Shown here: positions 18,994 through 29,292 of the stretch, in pieces | How the letters are laid out: each line of letters opens with the position of its first letter | Position numbering within the stretch: the first letter of the stretch is position 1 | NCBI GenBank assembly: GCA_030248195.1 | Contig: JASAND010008626.1 | Span: forward strand, 1-64,000 | Reading direction: 5' to 3' | Origin: Trissonchulus latispiculum | Lineage: Eukaryota > Nematoda > Enoplea > Enoplida > Ironidae | DNA: 64,000 nt | Program-made: the position numbers and the translations under genes | The notes under the pieces: generated by a model | What the model was told of the DNA's origin: nothing | The model's input: only the letters and a program-made list of their open reading frames with translations | Databases searched by the model: none

Positions 18994-19121
18994 ATGGCGC
19001 AAAATGAGCAGCAGGTCCAGAACAGTTCGCTACTGCCTGGAACTCTCAACATGGCTAGCCAGAATCTAGGGCTAACTGGTCCACTTGCATTCGCGAACCC
19101 TAACGTGGTGTATGCGCAAAG
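18994..19121 (+). CDS. Candidate first coding exon of an unknown gene
   Basis: An ATG at 18994 follows an acceptor-like TTAATTTCAG (18968-18977), so the exon would carry a short 5' UTR. It encodes MAQNEQQVQNSSLLPGTLNM and about 22 further residues up to a donor at CAAAG|GTATAC (19121/19122), leaving two bases in phase. Unspliced, the frame stops after six more codons. A possible next exon starts after GATTTCAG at about 20030, but it stops after about 22 codons. No family is recognised. Confidence 0.4.
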
Positions 19122-19449
19122 GTATACTAATCTGACCTAATTCTTGTTTTGTATTCGGTACCTAAACGTAACCCTAATCTATTTTTGAATGACGAGGATA
19201 CATTTTTTATATACTGAACATTTTTATATACTGAGTATATATTGAAATTGATTAACAATTAATACTTAATTTCCAACTCATCAGGAGTAAACAAGTGAAA
19301 TATTAGTCGAACTAAGGCTTCGGACATACAAGTGAAAGAGTTACCGTTTGAGATGATAACGAATATCTAGGAGGTCTGCTAAAATGCTGTCTAAAAGCCA
19401 GAAAACAGCGAAATTTTCGGCAATATCGAACAATTCTCAGGGGAGGTGA
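19122..19449. other. AT-rich presumed intron
   Basis: No ORF or repeat is recognised. Confidence 0.4.
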
Positions 19450-20265
19450 GTTCGCATCCTGGGGATTAAACCCCTAACCCCTCCCCAGTTGAAAAACTGG
19501 GGGCAAGTAACGTGACTGTTGAGTGATGAGAACCTAAAATACATATACCTACGTAGTCACGACATTGTTGTGCGCACTTCCAAGTTGATATTGATCAATG
19601 TGTTACCTCAATTTTATTTTAAAGACGTATAGACATAGGATAATGTGGGGACCCGAGGCCGACAAAAAAAAGAGTAAATTCCCTCGGTGAAAAGGGAAAA
19701 AGGTTATAGACCCTCTCGTCAAAAAGGAAAACAGGTAGACCCCTCAGCAACTTGTACCAGAAACTGCTCAGTTTTTAGCAACTTTTAGCAATTTTTTCCA
19801 AGAATGTCTTAAAAATCGCTAGGTAAACATCTTTTCTTAAATAAGTTTTGGCCAAAATGTTGAAAAATGTAATGTTTGCAAATTTTGGGGTGGACCTCCT
19901 TAATATTTAGGAATTTTTCAGGGCTAGATCCCTCGCCAGAGTCGGGGCAGACCCTCCCATCCAGAAATGGACCCAGTGTTAATGTATATGCGCATAGCAT
20001 GTTATAATATTATCCAATAAGATTTCAGGACAAGCATCAGTCAGAAGGAAAGCCATATTGGACAAAACAAAGTGCACACCTGGCAAAATAGCAAATAATT
20101 ATAAATTAGAGCACGTCATAAAAACTCCGCATTCCCAATACAAGCAGTCCTGTAATCAACTAAATTAGCAGAAGAACAATTAAAGGTTTTGAAAAGATCT
20201 ATGCAGGACAATGGTACATTGTTAGAAAATGAGAAAATGAACCTACTCAGCCTTTACTCTGGGTG
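19450..20265. repeat. Dispersed repeat family R, copy 2
   Basis: Collinear with 4025-4515 as described there. It is longer because about 350 bp (about 19640-20020), containing repeated AAAAAGG..GACCC words, appear inserted. The reverse strand near 19470-19490 has a GGTTTAATCCC word like a T-arm. No gene is supported. Confidence 0.45.
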
Positions 20266-21000
20266 GGGCTATTAAAACAACCAACCTACGTACTAACATC
20301 GTTACAAATATACGGATGCGGAGGCCGTAGCACAGAAGGAAACGCACCGACCGCTCGAGAGACGGTTGGAACAGCCTCGTCAGACAATACCAATAGATTT
20401 GCCAGGGCCCAGGGTAGAACCCTCGAGCAAACAAAAGACTTACAACTACAGCGGTTGGTCTAGCCCACGTACCAGTGTTGACGAATGGGATGGGATTCAG
20501 ATCTCGTTCCATATGGGATAATGGGATTAGTTGTGATTAAATCCGCTTTGACGGTGGAATACCAAAATCTTGGATTTTGAATTTTGACTTTTGATAACAA
20601 AAGTATCAAAAGATGATTTGAAAAGTATAAAAATTACTAGATGGATCAACATTATTGTGCTGTGTTTTCCCAAACCATAAATTGGACATCAGATTTGACT
20701 AGAATCTAGTTGGATGTGGTATATGCTTTCCGAGTCCACTGCACTGCTGCGTAAACGAACAGCTCCGAGCGCAGTTTATTTTAGCTTACAGCTGTCAGCT
20801 GGAGCCAGATCAGAGTTGTAAACGGGTCGCAGGATAACTGGCTGCGCTGCAGCGCAGCGCTAAAAAGTACACGTGGTGTTATCTTCACATGCGTAGCGTA
20901 AAGTATATTCTATTGGATGAAATTGTACAACTTTGAACTATTTTGACAATTGTCTTATTCATGAATGATAAAAGTGATTTCTTTTAGGCTAGCTACGCCA
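20266..21000. other. Region between repeat R and element B
   Basis: No gene is seen. A CTGCGCTGCAGCGCAGCGC palindromic cluster lies near 20844-20863. It probably includes the unresolved left edge of the element B LTR. Confidence 0.4.
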
Positions 21001-21457
21001 GTACCCCAAAGTATATATAAGTGAGAGAAGAAAGTATAGGTTTATGTCAGTTGGAGTGTCATCAGCATTGGGGTCGGGTGATTTATTGGTCGGGTAGGAG
21101 ACGTGGGCAAAGTTTAGGTGTACGGGAGCGGGTAACGCCCTCCCTTGTGCTTTTTGGATTTTGTTATCGTGCTCCCTTTTGTACTTTTCTATTGGTTCTG
21201 TATGTTTAATCTAAAGTTAGTATGAGTATTTTGTGTTCCATATAGTAAAACCTAGCGGTTATTTGGTCTATTAGCTTTAGGGAACGGTCGTCTAGGGCTC
21301 ATAGGTGATTCTATTCTAATTCACTCGCTGCTCTACAGTTCTCTTGCATCTTCTCTTATTTGGCTAGGACTGGATATCACACACTGAGCACCTACTTGCA
21401 ATCATTTACTGAAGTCCGACACAGTTTATTACAGAGGTACATACACAGTACTTCACA
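21001..21457 (+). repeat. Putative 5' LTR (3' part) of element B
   Basis: It ends CTTCACA five bases before a primer-binding site. A TATA-like GTATATATAAGTGAG lies at about 21010. The left edge is unknown because no matching 3' LTR was found in the window, so the call rests on position only. Confidence 0.45.
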
Positions 21458-21462
21458 AATAG

Positions 21463-21474
21463 TGGCGACCGTGA
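21463..21474 (+). other. Primer-binding site of element B, tRNA-Arg type
   Basis: TGGCGACCGTGA is complementary to the 3' end of tRNA-Arg including CCA. It shares its first ten bases with the element A site. The gag ATG follows at 21486. Confidence 0.7.
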
Positions 21475-21485
21475 TTTTTCAGTAG

Positions 21486-21941
21486 ATGTCCAAAGTTCTT
21501 GCTTTTTCTGAGAAGAAAAGGGAACACGATAAGCGAGAAAAGCAAAGAGCACAACTTTGGGGGCTCTTATCGTATTTTGACGGACCAGTTGAGTTAGACA
21601 GAGGGACTCCCATGGCTTCCAAGCAAGGTATTGCAAAATCGGGGGGTCGTGGCCGGGGGGTGTCTCCCCCAACGCTAGTCCGGGAGGAACTGCCCCAGGT
21701 ATCGGGAGGGGGACTCCCAGAAGACCGGAAGGCTACGTACCCAACCTCCCCCCACAATTATGGGAAGGGCAAAACTCTAAGGCGAAACCAGTCACAGATA
21801 GAGGATCAGGGGGGCATGGGGGACCTTCCCGGATTCCCCCCCACCCACAAGTTCTCGGCGGACCCAGTCCCAGTTGGAGGTTTAGACCTCCACGGCCCCG
21901 TCCACATCTTCAGAGGCCCCGTATGGCGGTCATCTAAATAA
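21486..21941 (+). CDS. N-terminal leader ORF of element B gag
   Basis: The first ATG after the primer-binding site opens a 151-codon frame starting MSKVLAFSEKKREHDKREKQ. A charged, probably helical N-terminus gives way to Gly/Pro-rich text. The position equals the 8201 ORF of element A, with little sequence similarity. It is probably the start of the gag precursor. Confidence 0.5.
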   Translation: MSKVLAFSEKKREHDKREKQRAQLWGLLSYFDGPVELDRGTPMASKQGIAKSGGRGRGVSPPTLVREELPQVSGGGLPEDRKATYPTSPHNYGKGKTLRRNQSQIEDQGGMGDLPGFPPTHKFSADPVPVGGLDLHGPVHIFRGPVWRSSK

Positions 21942-22109
21942 AACATTTGGGGGGCCAGTGACTCGGTCACAATCCGGAGCTATCCGCTCCCAAGTTTCGC
22001 AGTCTGCGGGTTCCCGGTCCTCAGTGTCGCAGTCGGGGGGCCCCAAGTACTATCAGATGCCATTCCCCCAGGAATAGTAGTTTCTGGGGAAGAAACTACG
22101 GTAAAATCT

Positions 22110-22379
22110 TTGTCTGGGGGACCAGAATTGCTGCAGACTTCAGATTCGCCTCAGGAGGGGCAAATGCCCACTCCCGGCCCCCAATTTGACGCTTTTGATG
22201 AATCTGTTGAAATTGACGAGCCCGACTCCCAAGATGAGCAACTTTTGACAGCCATGCAAGATTACGTGGACTATAGGCGAAAAAATCTCGGCCTGGCGCC
22301 AGTCACGGTTTCTGAACTGTTGGGGGGGGGGAAGTTCGGGACCAAAAAGCTCGGGGGAGAGAAGTTCGGGGGAAAATAA
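22110..22379 (+). CDS. Leader segment of element B
   Basis: The same frame as 21486-21941 is open again after stops. It encodes acidic text such as FDESVEIDEPDSQDEQLL followed by a Gly/Lys-rich end. There is no ATG at its start (it opens with TTG), so it is unlikely to begin translation on its own. No domain is recognised. Confidence 0.35.
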   Translation: MSGGPELLQTSDSPQEGQMPTPGPQFDAFDESVEIDEPDSQDEQLLTAMQDYVDYRRKNLGLAPVTVSELLGGGKFGTKKLGGEKFGGK

Positions 22380-22416
22380 TCCCGAACCGGTTCTGAACCA
22401 AACTTCTGAAAATGAT

Positions 22417-23330
22417 TTGATTCAGTTACAACATCAGCAAGTCCCTCCCACCTCCGCGAAGTCTGCAGTTGTGGCTCCTCCCCAGGCCCAGGACGACACT
22501 GCAGAAAAACCTGACAGAATGTTGGGTGGCTATGATCAGAATCGGGGGGCGTCCGTTCCTTCTCCCCAGGGACGACCTGAATCTTCTGCGCCCAAGTGCC
22601 AATTTCAGTCGCAAAGTACGTCTAATTTTACGTCAGATCAAGGGCACAATTCGGTTTCGTCGTCCTGGGGACAGGTGGGACAACCCACTTTGGGGGTCCC
22701 TAGTCTTGTAAATGGTGCTCAAGGAGGGTCACCCAATTTTGGTCAAAATTCAGGACATGTTTGGTGTCCACCGTCTGTACAGCATCCACGAGGTACGTTT
22801 CAGCGTGCTTCTCCGTCAGGTCAAGCACAGGCCGCTCACAACGTTCAGCAGCCGTCACAAACGTCATCTTTTACTCCGGGTTTTTCTCAGTCACAAACCC
22901 CGGCTCAACAGCCATTATATACGTATACACCTCAAATCGTACAGACTACAGTACAGTCCGGCTATTATGCCGTTGATATGCACGGAAATCCAGTATGCGT
23001 ATATAATTCTCCGGCACAATTCTCTGCTGGAACTTCTGCTGTTTTACAGCCGGCGGCTCATACGTACGTACCGGTACCTAACCAAGCGGCTACTGGTGCG
23101 GTAGCACCAGCTGCACATCAGACGGTGGAAACCAGTCCACAGAATGCCCACACGTCAGATTTTGTATTGGGAAATTCAAGGGTGGCTTCCGACCCGCCTC
23201 CTCCGCCAGATAGGGGGGGGGCGCCCCCTCCCCGGGGTTTTCTGCACAGCAAATCAGTCAGAAGGGGTTCTTTCCAACAAAGAGGAGCGAGCGACGCCTG
23301 CTCGTCACCCAACTCCGGCGACCATGGTGG
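22417..23330 (+). CDS. Gln/Pro/Ser-rich leader polyprotein of element B
   Basis: A long low-complexity frame rich in Gln, Ser, Pro and Thr. It includes TYTPQIVQTTVQSGYYAVDM and ends in a PPPPPDRGGAPPP stretch. The capsid frame starts out of phase at about 23270-23330. It corresponds to the Pro-rich leader of element A. The ATG at the start is plausible but it is probably an internal part of the gag precursor. Confidence 0.5.
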
Positions 23331-23900
23331 CCACAGATGCTTCAGTTTTAGGCCACGATCCGCGCCTTTTTCGTACCTATATAGAAATTCTCCGGGACGT
23401 TCCGCGGTTTGACCCAGAATTAGTTTACGTTGAAGACTGGCTTCCACAATTTGAATCGGCAGTGGAAACGTATCAAATTCCGAAAGACCAGTGGCCTCGT
23501 TTTCTGTACAGTAAACTGGCGGGTAAGGCCCAAATTTATGCCTCCCGTGCGGGTCTTTCTATGATCGATTCATATGACAGGATTTTGAAACTTTTGAAAA
23601 CTCAGTTTCCTAAACCGCAGTTGTCGTATCAGCATAAATATACAGCTTTCGTCAACCGACTTCAACGTCCCGGAGAACATATACGTAAGTATATCTCGGA
23701 ATTGCAAGCTTTGGCGTTAGACATCTGGAATGACCCGGGTGACCGGGAGAAGCACTGTGTCCAGCAGGTCTATGCCGGGGCAAATGACAAATATGCGGCG
23801 TCGCTCGTACCTTTGGGGGCCTATGGGGAACCGTCTATGGAAGACATCTTGCGGGTGATCGACAAACTTGCCGCCCGAACCCCACGCCCCAACTCAGGGA
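23270..23900 (+). CDS. gag: Gag capsid region of element B
   Basis: A Ty3-type gag core homologous to element A, with VYVEDWLPQFESAVETY, LAGKAQIYASR, TQFPKPQLSYQHKY and YISELQALALDIW. Coherent text starts near RHPTPATMVATD and ends near KLAARTPRPN. The real reading then moves to another frame (-1) that carries the zinc knuckle. The nominal ORF is 23144-24184, and its first and last parts are out-of-phase sequence. Confidence 0.75.
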
Positions 23901-25389
23901 GGCATTCTCGCATGACCCCCCAATCTATCACGTGGCATCTTCAGAGAGAGCAGAATCGGGTGGGAGCTCTAATGACCCGTTGGAACAACTTCGTAAGGAA
24001 CTACAGGATCTTCGGGCATTATGGGAAAAAGGCAAGGACGCACGGCCTAGGTTTGAGGATAGGCGTAAGCATAAGTGCCTCCATTGTGGCAGAAGAGGCC
24101 ATGACCCTAATAATTGTTGGGACAAATATCCTCAGCTGGCCCCGGCAGGTTGGAGGGGTCGACCCCTTCTCCGGGAACAGGTAGCTGGAGTTACGCAGTA
24201 CGTACCAGTCTATCCGCAGTTTTGTGCACAGCAGCCGGTTTACCCAGCTTTACAACCTGCTCCTGTCCCTTTAGCTTTGCCCGCCCCACAACCTTCTTCG
24301 GGTCAGCATGCTTATGGTCCACAGTGGGAAGCACCGCCAGCTCAGAACACGGGTCAAGTTGTTTCACCTGGTACAGTCGCGCCTGCATTGCCGGCACCTT
24401 TGGCCCCGGCTCCAGCACCTTCGGTTCGGGGTGTTACTACACAACATTTTGTTAGAGCATCGGACCATAGTGTTGCAAATTCACAGGGGGGCACTCTCCC
24501 TCCCCGTGTTTCGGCCCAGCAAAAGGGGGTTGAACATCTTATAGGCTATGTTGAGACCGAACCACAGCCTTCGGAGCCACATGTTTTTGGGGTAGGTTCT
24601 TCAGCAGATACGACTCCTGATCAAATCATTCAGTCTTTTTCTATGATTCAGTCGAATTTTACGACGTTAGCGGCTATTCTCATGAATACGTATAATCATA
24701 CGAAAAAGTTTACTGAGGTTTTGAAGAAACAAATTTTTGATTTGGGCCATGCCATTGCGGATGCGTGGCCAGAGAGGCTCGAACGGGAAGATATTTTGGG
24801 CTGTGAAGTGACTGTGCCTGAAACTGATGAGGTGATCCAAACCGTGGAGGAGGGCCCTGACCCTCCCTCTCTGCTCTCTCTGAACGGGGATTCCCTCTCA
24901 CCGACTGTGACGACGTTGGAACAGACTGCGGGACTCGCTGTGTCTCAGTCTCAGGGTGCGGTGGTTGACGCGGCCTCTGGGACTGGGATCAGTGGGGGCG
25001 CGTCTGGGTGTGCGGCTGATCCACCATCCAGACCTGCCCCAGGGTGTGTGGCGGCTCCGGAAAAGCCCTTACATTCTTTGGTGGTTTTGCCTATTTCTAT
25101 TTCTGATTTGCAATCTGAAGCCGTCTTAGCCGCTGGGGACAACACACCGGCAATTATGATTAACATCAAGGGCCAATATTTGATGGCCATTGTAGATTCT
25201 GGTGCCTCAATTTCAATTATCAGTCCGGGAAGCTTAGATCGGCTTTTGAGAGCGGGGGCTGATATTCTGGTTCAATTTCCAGATGCTATTAGAGCTAGAA
25301 CTTCGGGGATACTCCACTACGTATTGAAGGAAAAGTTTACATCCCTTTCGAAGTGGGTGGAATCCAATTTGGGTGGCATTTTCATATAG
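23901..25389 (+). CDS. pro: Nucleocapsid, linker and protease N-part of element B
   Basis: The frame runs from the capsid end through a zinc knuckle C-X2-C-X4-H-X4-C (residues 49, 52, 57 and 62 counted from the ATG at 23932), then a long Pro/Ala/Gln-rich linker. A helical NFTTL segment follows, then an aspartic protease with DSG at residues 422-424 in LMAIVDSGASISIIS. In contrast to element A this stretch is one continuous frame. Inside the protease the frame breaks near 25310, and the C-terminal motif is in another phase. Confidence 0.75.
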
Positions 25390-25633
25390 CCCCGCAATTT
25401 TACGTGATATTTTACTCGGAACTGATTTTTTGAAAGTTTATACTTGGGATATTATTTTTTCTGAAAATCGTGTTAGTATGAACGGATTGAAGCTTAAAAT
25501 GCTTACCCCCGAGGAAATTCGGGCTGAATGGGACTTGGGTGACGCAATGGCTTTTGCTGTGGTTTTGGCCATTGAGGTGCTAATTCCACCGTCCACGGAG
25601 AAATTGGCAAAGGCCCGTATCTCCTCCACATGA
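25373..25633 (+). CDS. Protease C-part of element B, other frame
   Basis: It encodes ILRDILLGTDFLKVYTWDII, which aligns with LIGTDF and following text in the element A protease, so it is the C-terminal half of the same domain. It stops at TGA 25631-25633. Two frame changes (near 25310 and near 25390) separate it from the DSG half. Confidence 0.65.
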   Translation: MAFSYSPAILRDILLGTDFLKVYTWDIIFSENRVSMNGLKLKMLTPEEIRAEWDLGDAMAFAVVLAIEVLIPPSTEKLAKARISST

Positions 25634-25661
25634 TAATAAAGTTCTACCCTATGCTGGGGTA

Positions 25662-26024
25662 GTGGAAGTACAAGATCACTTTTTTGAATTTTTATTGGTT
25701 AACCCTACAAATTCCCCTATTTCAATTTCACGGTCTACCGTAGTGGGGCCTGTGGTCCCCACTTTAGATTATGCCTCTGAGGGTTCAAACTTTTCAATAC
25801 CTTTGGTGGTCTCTCAAGCTCGCGTTTCTCAGGACCCTTATATCAATGATATGGTTTTTGCAGTTGACGATAATTTGGGTATCCCTCCACCTCATGTTGC
25901 TTCGGCTCTTACGCATAAGTTGGCAACAGATTTGGCTTTTGAAGATGATAGTGTTTTTTCTCTTGCCTTTTGGCCAACGGAGGATCTACCTCAAAAAGAG
26001 GTGGTAGCCCTGAGTCTACCCTAA
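25662..26024 (+). CDS. Post-protease segment of element B
   Basis: It encodes FEFLLVNPTNSPISISRSTV and following text. Segments of this kind lie between protease and reverse transcriptase in Ty3/gypsy polyproteins. Further text has no polymerase motif. The end contains the first of three tandem copies of a polypurine-tract-like word. Confidence 0.55.
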   Translation: MEVQDHFFEFLLVNPTNSPISISRSTVVGPVVPTLDYASEGSNFSIPLVVSQARVSQDPYINDMVFAVDDNLGIPPPHVASALTHKLATDLAFEDDSVFSLAFWPTEDLPQKEVVALSLP

Positions 26025-26066
26025 AAAGAGGGGGTAGGTGTGAACCTACCCCAAAAAGAGGGGGTA
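25986..26066 (+). repeat. Three tandem 30 bp units with a polypurine-tract-like core
   Basis: CTACCTCAAAAAGAGGTGGT, CTACCCTAAAAAGAGGGGGT and CTACCCCAAAAAGAGGGGGT start at about 25986, 26016 and 26045. Each resembles the polypurine tract of elements A and A', and each has short inverted ends (CTACC..GGTAG). Confidence 0.75.
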
Positions 26067-26651
26067 AAGGCAGTAAGAAGTTATATGGCTGAAATTCTTC
26101 CGGTAGATGCTTGTGAGAACCAAGATGATCTCCCAGAAGTGAAATCTGCGCAAAAAGGGGTAACAGCTCCACCAGAACCTCCTGACCCTCCCTTCGTGAG
26201 TGACTCGAGCTTGGGAGATGGCGGGGAGAAAGTTTAAAAATCGTGTCTTTTACAGGGGAAGGACCTTTCCTCCATTGAAGAAGGGCATAGTTTGGGTTTA
26301 CCTCTCATTTCTGTAGCCATTTCAGATGAAGTTAAAGTTTGGGTGGAGGACCAGCCGGTTTTTCGGCTACGGGAGGAGTCAGAAACTCTTTTGGCTCCTC
26401 CCCTTTCTAAATTTGGTCTTGTGTGGGTGGAAGGTTGGCCTCAGGAGGTGAGGGTGGTTGACCCCGCCCTTCTGGAGTCGCCTTTGTTGGCAGCTCACCT
26501 TGAGCCTGGGTTCGACCGGGCCAGTTTAGCTGCTGAACCCCCGTCACGGGACCATCCCGAACTTATTTGTTCAAGTTTGAGTCATCCCGAACTTGTCATC
26601 CGATCTAGTAGCGGTCCCGAAGTATATGCTTGCCAAGCGCGAAGACGTTAA
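26040..26651 (+). CDS. Downstream ORFs of element B
   Basis: Two frames (26040-26236 and 26292-26651) encode acidic and Pro-rich text. The second has LPLISVAISDEVKVWVE, which matches SPLISVGFSDTVQYWVE in the 12463-13212 ORF of element A. This conserved patch in two diverged elements suggests a real domain of unknown role. The last part of the second frame runs into the first 189 bp repeat. Confidence 0.45.
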
Positions 26652-29292
26652 ACTAATTGGTGCGGGCACCAGACCGTTATATTTTTCAAACCCTCCGTTC
26701 TACACAGTGTAGTTGGAACACTCCGGTCTCTCAACATCAAATGAATGGTGTGCGAAATTGGCTCTTTTTCCGAAATTGTCTTTTTGCGCCACACGGGAAG
26801 CAGTCGGGGAAGTATATGCTTGCCAAGCGAGAAGACGTTAAATTAATTGGTGCGGGCACCAGACCGTTATATTTTTCAAACCCTCCGTTCTACACAGTGT
26901 AGTTGGAACACTCCGGTCTCTCAACATCAAATGAATGGTGTGCGAAATTGGCTCTTTAGCAAAAGTTGTCTTTAGACACAAGGCAAGTAGCGGGCCCGAA
27001 GTATATGCTTGCCAAGCGAGAAGACGTTAAATTAATTGGTGCGGGCACCAGACCGTTATATTTTTCAAACCCTCCGTTCTACACAGTGTAGTTGGAACAC
27101 TCCGGTCTCTCAACATCAAATGAATGGTGTGCGAAATTGGCTCTTTAGCAAAAGTTGTCTTTAGACACAAGGCAAGTAGCGGGCCCGAAGTATATGCTTG
27201 CCAAGCGCGAAGACGTTAAACTAATTGGTGCGGGCACCAGGCCATTATATTTTTCAAACCCTCCGTTCTACACAGTGTAGTTGGAACACTCCGGTCTCTC
27301 AACATCAAATGAATGGTGTGCGAAATTGGCTCTTTAGCAAAAGTTGTCTTTAGACACAAGGCAAGTAGCGGGCCCGAAGTATATGCTTGCCAAGCGAGAA
27401 GACGTTAAATTAATTGGTGCGGGCACCAGACCGTTATATTTTTCAAACCCTCCGTTCTACACAGTGTAGTTGGAACACTCCGGTCTCTCAACATCAAATG
27501 AATGGTGTGCGAAATTGGCTCTTTAGCAAAAGTTGTCTTTAGACACAAGGCAAGTAGCGGGCCCGAAGTATATGCTTGCCAAGCGAGAAGACGTTAAATT
27601 AATTGGTGCGGGCACCAGACCGTTATATTTTTCAAACCCTCCGTTCTACACAGTGTAGTTGGAACACTCCGGTCTCTCAACATCAAATGAATGGTGTGCG
27701 AAATTGGCTCTTTAGCAAAAGTTGTCTTTAGACACAAGGCAAGTAGCGGGCCCGAAGTATATGCTTGCCAAGCGAGAAGACGTTAAATTAATTGGTGCGG
27801 GCACCAGACCGTTATATTTTTCAAACCCTCCGTTCTACACAGTGTAGTTGGAACACTCCGGTCTCTCAACATCAAATGAATGGTGTGCGAAATTGGCTCT
27901 TTAGCAAAAGTTGTCTTTAGACACAAGGCAAGTAGCGGGCCCGAAGTATATGCTTGCCAAGCGAGAAGACGTTAAATTAATTGGTGCGGGCACCAGACCG
28001 TTATATTTTTCAAACCCTCCGTTCTACACAGTGTAGTTGGAACACTCCGGTCTCTCAACATCAAATGAATGGTGTGCGAAATTGGCTCTTTAGCAAAAGT
28101 TGTCTTTAGACACAAGGCAAGTAGCGGGCCCGAAGTATATGCTTGCCAAGCGCGAAGACGTTAAACTAATTGGTGCGGGCACCAGGCCATTATATTTTTC
28201 AAACCCTCCGTTCTACACAGTGTAGTTGGAACACTCCGGTCTCTCAACATCAAATGAATGGTGTGCGAAATTGGCTCTTTAGCAAAAGTTGTCTTTAGAC
28301 ACAAGGCAAGTAGCGGGCCCGAAGTATATGCTTGCCAAGCGAGAAGACGTTAAATTAATTGGTGCGGGCACCAGACCGTTATATTTTTCAAACCCTCCGT
28401 TCTACACAGTGTAGTTGGAACACTCCGGTCTCTCAACATCAAATGAATGGTGTGCAAAATTGGCTCTTTAGCAAAAGTTGTCTTTAGACACAAGGCAAGT
28501 AGCGGGCCCGAAGTATATGCTTGCCAAGCGCGAAGACGTTAAACTAATTGGTGCGGGCACCAGGCCATTATATTTTTCAAACCCTCCGTTCTACACAGTG
28601 TAGTTGGAACACTCCGGTCTCTCAACATCAAATGAATGGTGTGCGAAATTGGCTCTTTAGCAAAAGTTGTCTTTAGACACAAGGCAAGTAGCGGGCCCGA
28701 AGTATATGCTTGCCAAGCGAGAAGACGTTAAATTAATTGGTGCGGGCACCAGACCGTTATATTTTTCAAACCCTCCGTTCTACACAGTGTAGTTGGAACA
28801 CTCCGGTCTCTCAACATCAAATGAATGGTGTGCGAAATTGGCTCTTTAGCAAAAGTTGTCTTTAGACACAAGGCAAGTAGCGGGCCCGAAGTATATGCTT
28901 GCCAAGCGAGAAGACGTTAAATTAATTGGTGCGGGCACCAGACCGTTATATTTTTCAAACCCTCCGTTCTACACAGTGTAGTTGGAACACTCCGGTCTCT
29001 CAACATCAAATGAATGGTGTGCGAAATTGGCTCTTTAGCAAAAGTTGTCTTTAGACACAAGGCAAGTAGCGGGCCCGAAGTATATGCTTGCCAAGCGCGA
29101 AGACGTTAAACTAATTGGTGCGGGCACCAGGCCATTATATTTTTCAAACCCTCCGCTGGCTCTTTAGCAAAAGTTGTCTTTAGACACAAGGCAAGTAGCG
29201 GGCCCGAAGTATATGCTTGCCAAGCGAGAAGACGTTAAATTAATTGGTGCGGGCACCAGACGGTTATATTTTTCAAACCCTCCGTTCTACAC
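26612..29292. repeat. 189 bp tandem array, about 15 copies
   Basis: The word GTATATGCTTGCCAAGCG starts copies at 26622, 26812, 27001 and then every 189 bases to 29080, with a last copy at 29209 after a 60-base deletion. Two monomer types alternate irregularly: GCGAGAAG..AAATTAATT..AGACCGTT and GCGCGAAG..AAACTAATT..AGGCCATT (copies at 27190, 28135, 28513 and 29080; 26622 is mixed). Each unit has a GGTGCGGGCACC hairpin. The period equals 63 codons, and one frame reads KYMLAKREDVKLIGAGTRP in every copy, but two TAG codons interrupt most units. It is therefore not called as a gene. Confidence 0.95.

Noticed and set aside
20263..20463. Overlapping plus and minus ORFs at 20243-20512
   Set aside because: Neither shows a domain, start context or splice support.
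26612..29292. CRISPR array
   Set aside because: Period, spacer identity and the eukaryotic context do not fit. The units are tandem 189 bp monomers without unique spacers.
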